A DNA stretch of 6,963 nucleotides from Oscillospiraceae bacterium (GTDB taxonomy: Bacteria; Bacillota; Clostridia; Oscillospirales; Ruminococcaceae): positions 1 to 6,963 of the forward strand of contig SVNB01000090.1 of the NCBI GenBank assembly GCA_015067125.1. Direction: 5' to 3'. The notes under the pieces are model-generated. The model was given only the letters and a program-made list of their open reading frames with translations, was not told where the DNA came from and ran no database searches. Shown here piece after piece: positions 6,221-6,963 of this stretch. How positions within the stretch are numbered: position 1 is the stretch's first letter; every line of letters starts with the position of its first letter. Position numbers and translations under genes: made by a program.

Positions 6221-6278
6221 GACTTTTTTAATTACTGATTGTAAAAAAGTCCCTTTTTCGCTTTGTTTTGCGAAAAAG
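6221..6278 (-). promoter_or_regulatory. Structured leader of the CofE-like gene (two hairpins with alternative pairing)
   Basis: Within the ~94 nt leader there are two perfect inverted repeats: a 9 bp stem (6253-6261 with 6270-6278, CTTTTTCGC/GCGAAAAAG) and a 10 bp stem (6221-6230 with 6242-6251, GACTTTTTTA/TAAAAAAGTC). In the leftward RNA the AAAAAG ending the first stem can instead pair with the CUUUUU beginning the second (loop GGA). The three pairings are partly exclusive, as in attenuators. I recognise no riboswitch family. The ribosome binding site (about 6205-6212) lies beyond the second hairpin and is not sequestered. Confidence 0.4.
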
Positions 6279-6296
6279 CAATATCTACAACAGAAT

Positions 6297-6325
6297 ATTA
6301 TACATAAATATATTATTTTCTGCAA
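6297..6325 (-). promoter_or_regulatory. Strong sigma-A promoter for the CofE-like gene
   Basis: Read leftward: -35 TTGCAG (6325-6320), an exact 17 bp AT-rich spacer, and a consensus -10 TATAAT (6302-6297). The predicted start near 6290 gives a leader of about 94 nt. Confidence 0.85.
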
Positions 6326-6405
6326 GATGTTTTTTATAATTTAAGGCAGCAAGTTTTGTAAAAATTTTATTTTTTATTAATGCTTTTTTCTGTGCAATTT
6401 AGCGT

Positions 6406-6432
6406 AAAAAACAGGCGGCTGCAACAGCCGCC
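6406..6432 (-). terminator. Intrinsic terminator after the membrane XRE gene
   Basis: Stem GGCGGCTG (6414-6421) / CAGCCGCC (6425-6432) with a CAA loop. Read leftward it is followed by TGTTTTTTACG. It lies 22 nt past the stop of the small HTH gene and upstream of the CofE-like promoter, so the two leftward genes are separate units. Confidence 0.85.
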
Positions 6433-6454
6433 GCAAAACAGGTTTATTTGTGTT

Positions 6455-6835
6455 TTATATCAGCTTTTTCAAAAGTTCTTCCGGAGCTACCTCGTAAAGT
6501 TTTGCTATGGCAATAAGGTTGCTTGTGCTGGGTTCGGAAGAACCGTTTTCCCATTTGGAAACCGCCTGCCGCGTTACGCCAAGGCTTTCTGCCACAAATT
6601 CCTGGGTCATATTTTTATCGTTTCTAAGTTCTTTTAAGGTCTGCGCAAGGGTTTTGCGGATTTCTTCCTGCTGCGGGGTAATATTTTCCTGCACGGGAAC
6701 ATACTGCGCATTTTTTCTGTTTTTCCTTTTGCCGGCATACACGGCAAAAACTATCAGTGCTATAACAACGCCGATTATTACAAGAATCAAAAATCCTAAC
6801 ATCAAAAGATTGCCTATGGCAAATACGCGTGACAT
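6455..6835 (-). CDS. Membrane-anchored XRE-family helix-turn-helix protein
   Basis: A 126-residue protein. Residues about 8-34 (IGNLLMLGFLILVIIGVV and onward) form one long hydrophobic membrane helix, followed by a strongly basic stretch GKRKNRK (35-41), which by the positive-inside rule puts the C-terminus in the cytoplasm. After a short polar linker comes an XRE/HTH_3 domain (about 57-120): LAQTLKELRNDKNMTQEFVAESLGVTRQAVSKWENGSSEPS, with recognition helix about 88-97, ending in LIAIAKLYEVAPEELL. The order, membrane helix first and DNA-binding domain last, is the reverse of the more common layout for membrane-linked XRE proteins. The ATG at 6835 is preceded by AAAGGAAG (6851-6844) with 8 nt spacing; the GTG at 6844 abuts that site and is rejected. 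Target genes and signal are unknown. It might act on its own promoter, where half-sites cluster. Confidence 0.88.
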   Translation of the reverse strand: MSRVFAIGNLLMLGFLILVIIGVVIALIVFAVYAGKRKNRKNAQYVPVQENITPQQEEIRKTLAQTLKELRNDKNMTQEFVAESLGVTRQAVSKWENGSSEPSTSNLIAIAKLYEVAPEELLKKLI

Positions 6836-6860
6836 AGATACCACTTCCTTTCATGCCGCA

Positions 6861-6869
6861 ATTATAGCA
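6861..6869 (-). promoter_or_regulatory. Extended -10 promoter of the membrane XRE gene
   Basis: Read leftward, TGCTATAAT is a full extended -10 (TG-N-TATAAT). No good -35 is at 16-18 bp; TTGATA lies 21 bp upstream. The predicted start near 6854 gives a short leader of about 18 nt carrying the AAAGGAAG site. Confidence 0.65.
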
Positions 6870-6879
6870 TATTTTTTAT

Positions 6880-6939
6880 GGTTGCGCTATCAATTATCGC
6901 GCAACCGCCGCGCAACTTTAAGTTGCAGAGCGGTTTTTC
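6880..6939. repeat. Two overlapping inverted repeats upstream of the XRE gene
   Basis: First dyad: GGTTGCGC (6880-6887) / GCGCAACC (6899-6906), perfect with an 11 bp centre. Second: GCAACT (6912-6917) / AGTTGC (6921-6926) inside an outer arm AACCGC (6903-6908) / GCGGTT (6930-6935), followed on the + strand by TTTTTCT. The two share AACC (6903-6906), so as RNA only one can form. As DNA they make four GTTGC-type half-sites just upstream of the XRE promoter. On the + strand the second could terminate transcription, though no rightward gene precedes it. A leftward frame is also open from the right edge to a TAA at 6864-6862, too short to call as a gene. Confidence 0.5.
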
Positions 6940-6963
6940 TGCATTTGATTTAAAATCCCTGCG

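Noticed and set aside
4916..6238. Long open frame of 440 codons on the + strand
   Set aside because: It lies wholly antisense to the CofE-like gene, is full of Phe, Lys, Cys and Asn without recognisable domains, and runs through the terminator at 4956-4987. It follows from the biased codon use of the real gene.
6507..6953. 148-codon + strand frame over the XRE gene
   Set aside because: Antisense shadow of a gene with a clear HTH domain, promoter, ribosome binding site and terminator.
6862..6963. Tail of a leftward gene entering from the right edge
   Set aside because: A minus-strand frame is open for 33 codons to a TAA at 6864-6862, but it is short, overlaps the inverted repeats and the XRE promoter, and has no recognisable features; sequence beyond the edge is needed to decide.

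Overview
The window looks like ordinary chromosomal DNA from a Gram-positive anaerobe of the Clostridia (Bacillota), possibly an Oscillospirales/Ruminococcaceae-type gut lineage. Supporting signs are strong AAAGGAGG-type ribosome binding sites, frequent TTG start codons, consensus sigma-A promoters, short GC-rich hairpin terminators with T-tracts, moderately AT-rich DNA, and GC-rich intergenic repeats of a kind I associate with such genomes. The lineage call is inference; no rRNA or tRNA is present to fix it.

Layout, left to right. (1) The 3' end of an unrecognised rightward gene (to 449). (2) A bidirectional terminator hairpin, then a leftward flavodoxin-domain gene of the HemG/Flavodoxin_5 type (573-1067). 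(3) Divergent from it, a LysR-type regulator (1214-2110); the 146 bp between them holds one promoter for each gene and an inverted repeat that could be a LysR operator. (4) After a terminator, a monocistronic short-chain dehydrogenase/reductase (2242-3000) with a strong promoter, a strong ribosome binding site and very biased codon use, suggesting high expression. (5) After another terminator, a two-HKD cardiolipin synthase (3177-4757) with its own promoter overlapping a perfect palindrome. (6) A 242 bp convergent gap holding two GC-rich intergenic repeat elements, each preceded by a copy of a ~40 bp direct repeat, and a bidirectional terminator. (7) A leftward CofE-like (coenzyme F420-0:glutamate ligase family) gene (5000-6196) with a near-consensus promoter and a structured ~94 nt leader. 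(8) A leftward small protein (6455-6835) with an N-terminal membrane helix and a C-terminal XRE helix-turn-helix, followed by a terminator and preceded by a cluster of GTTGCGC/GCGCAAC half-sites.

Almost every gene has its own promoter and terminator, so the window reads as a series of independent single-gene transcription units, not one operon or a dedicated system. The only clear functional pairing by layout is the divergent LysR regulator and flavodoxin gene. I see no CRISPR array, insertion sequence, phage module, tRNA or rRNA. The items most worth a second look are the reversed-order membrane XRE protein, the CofE-like enzyme with its leader, and the putative operators.
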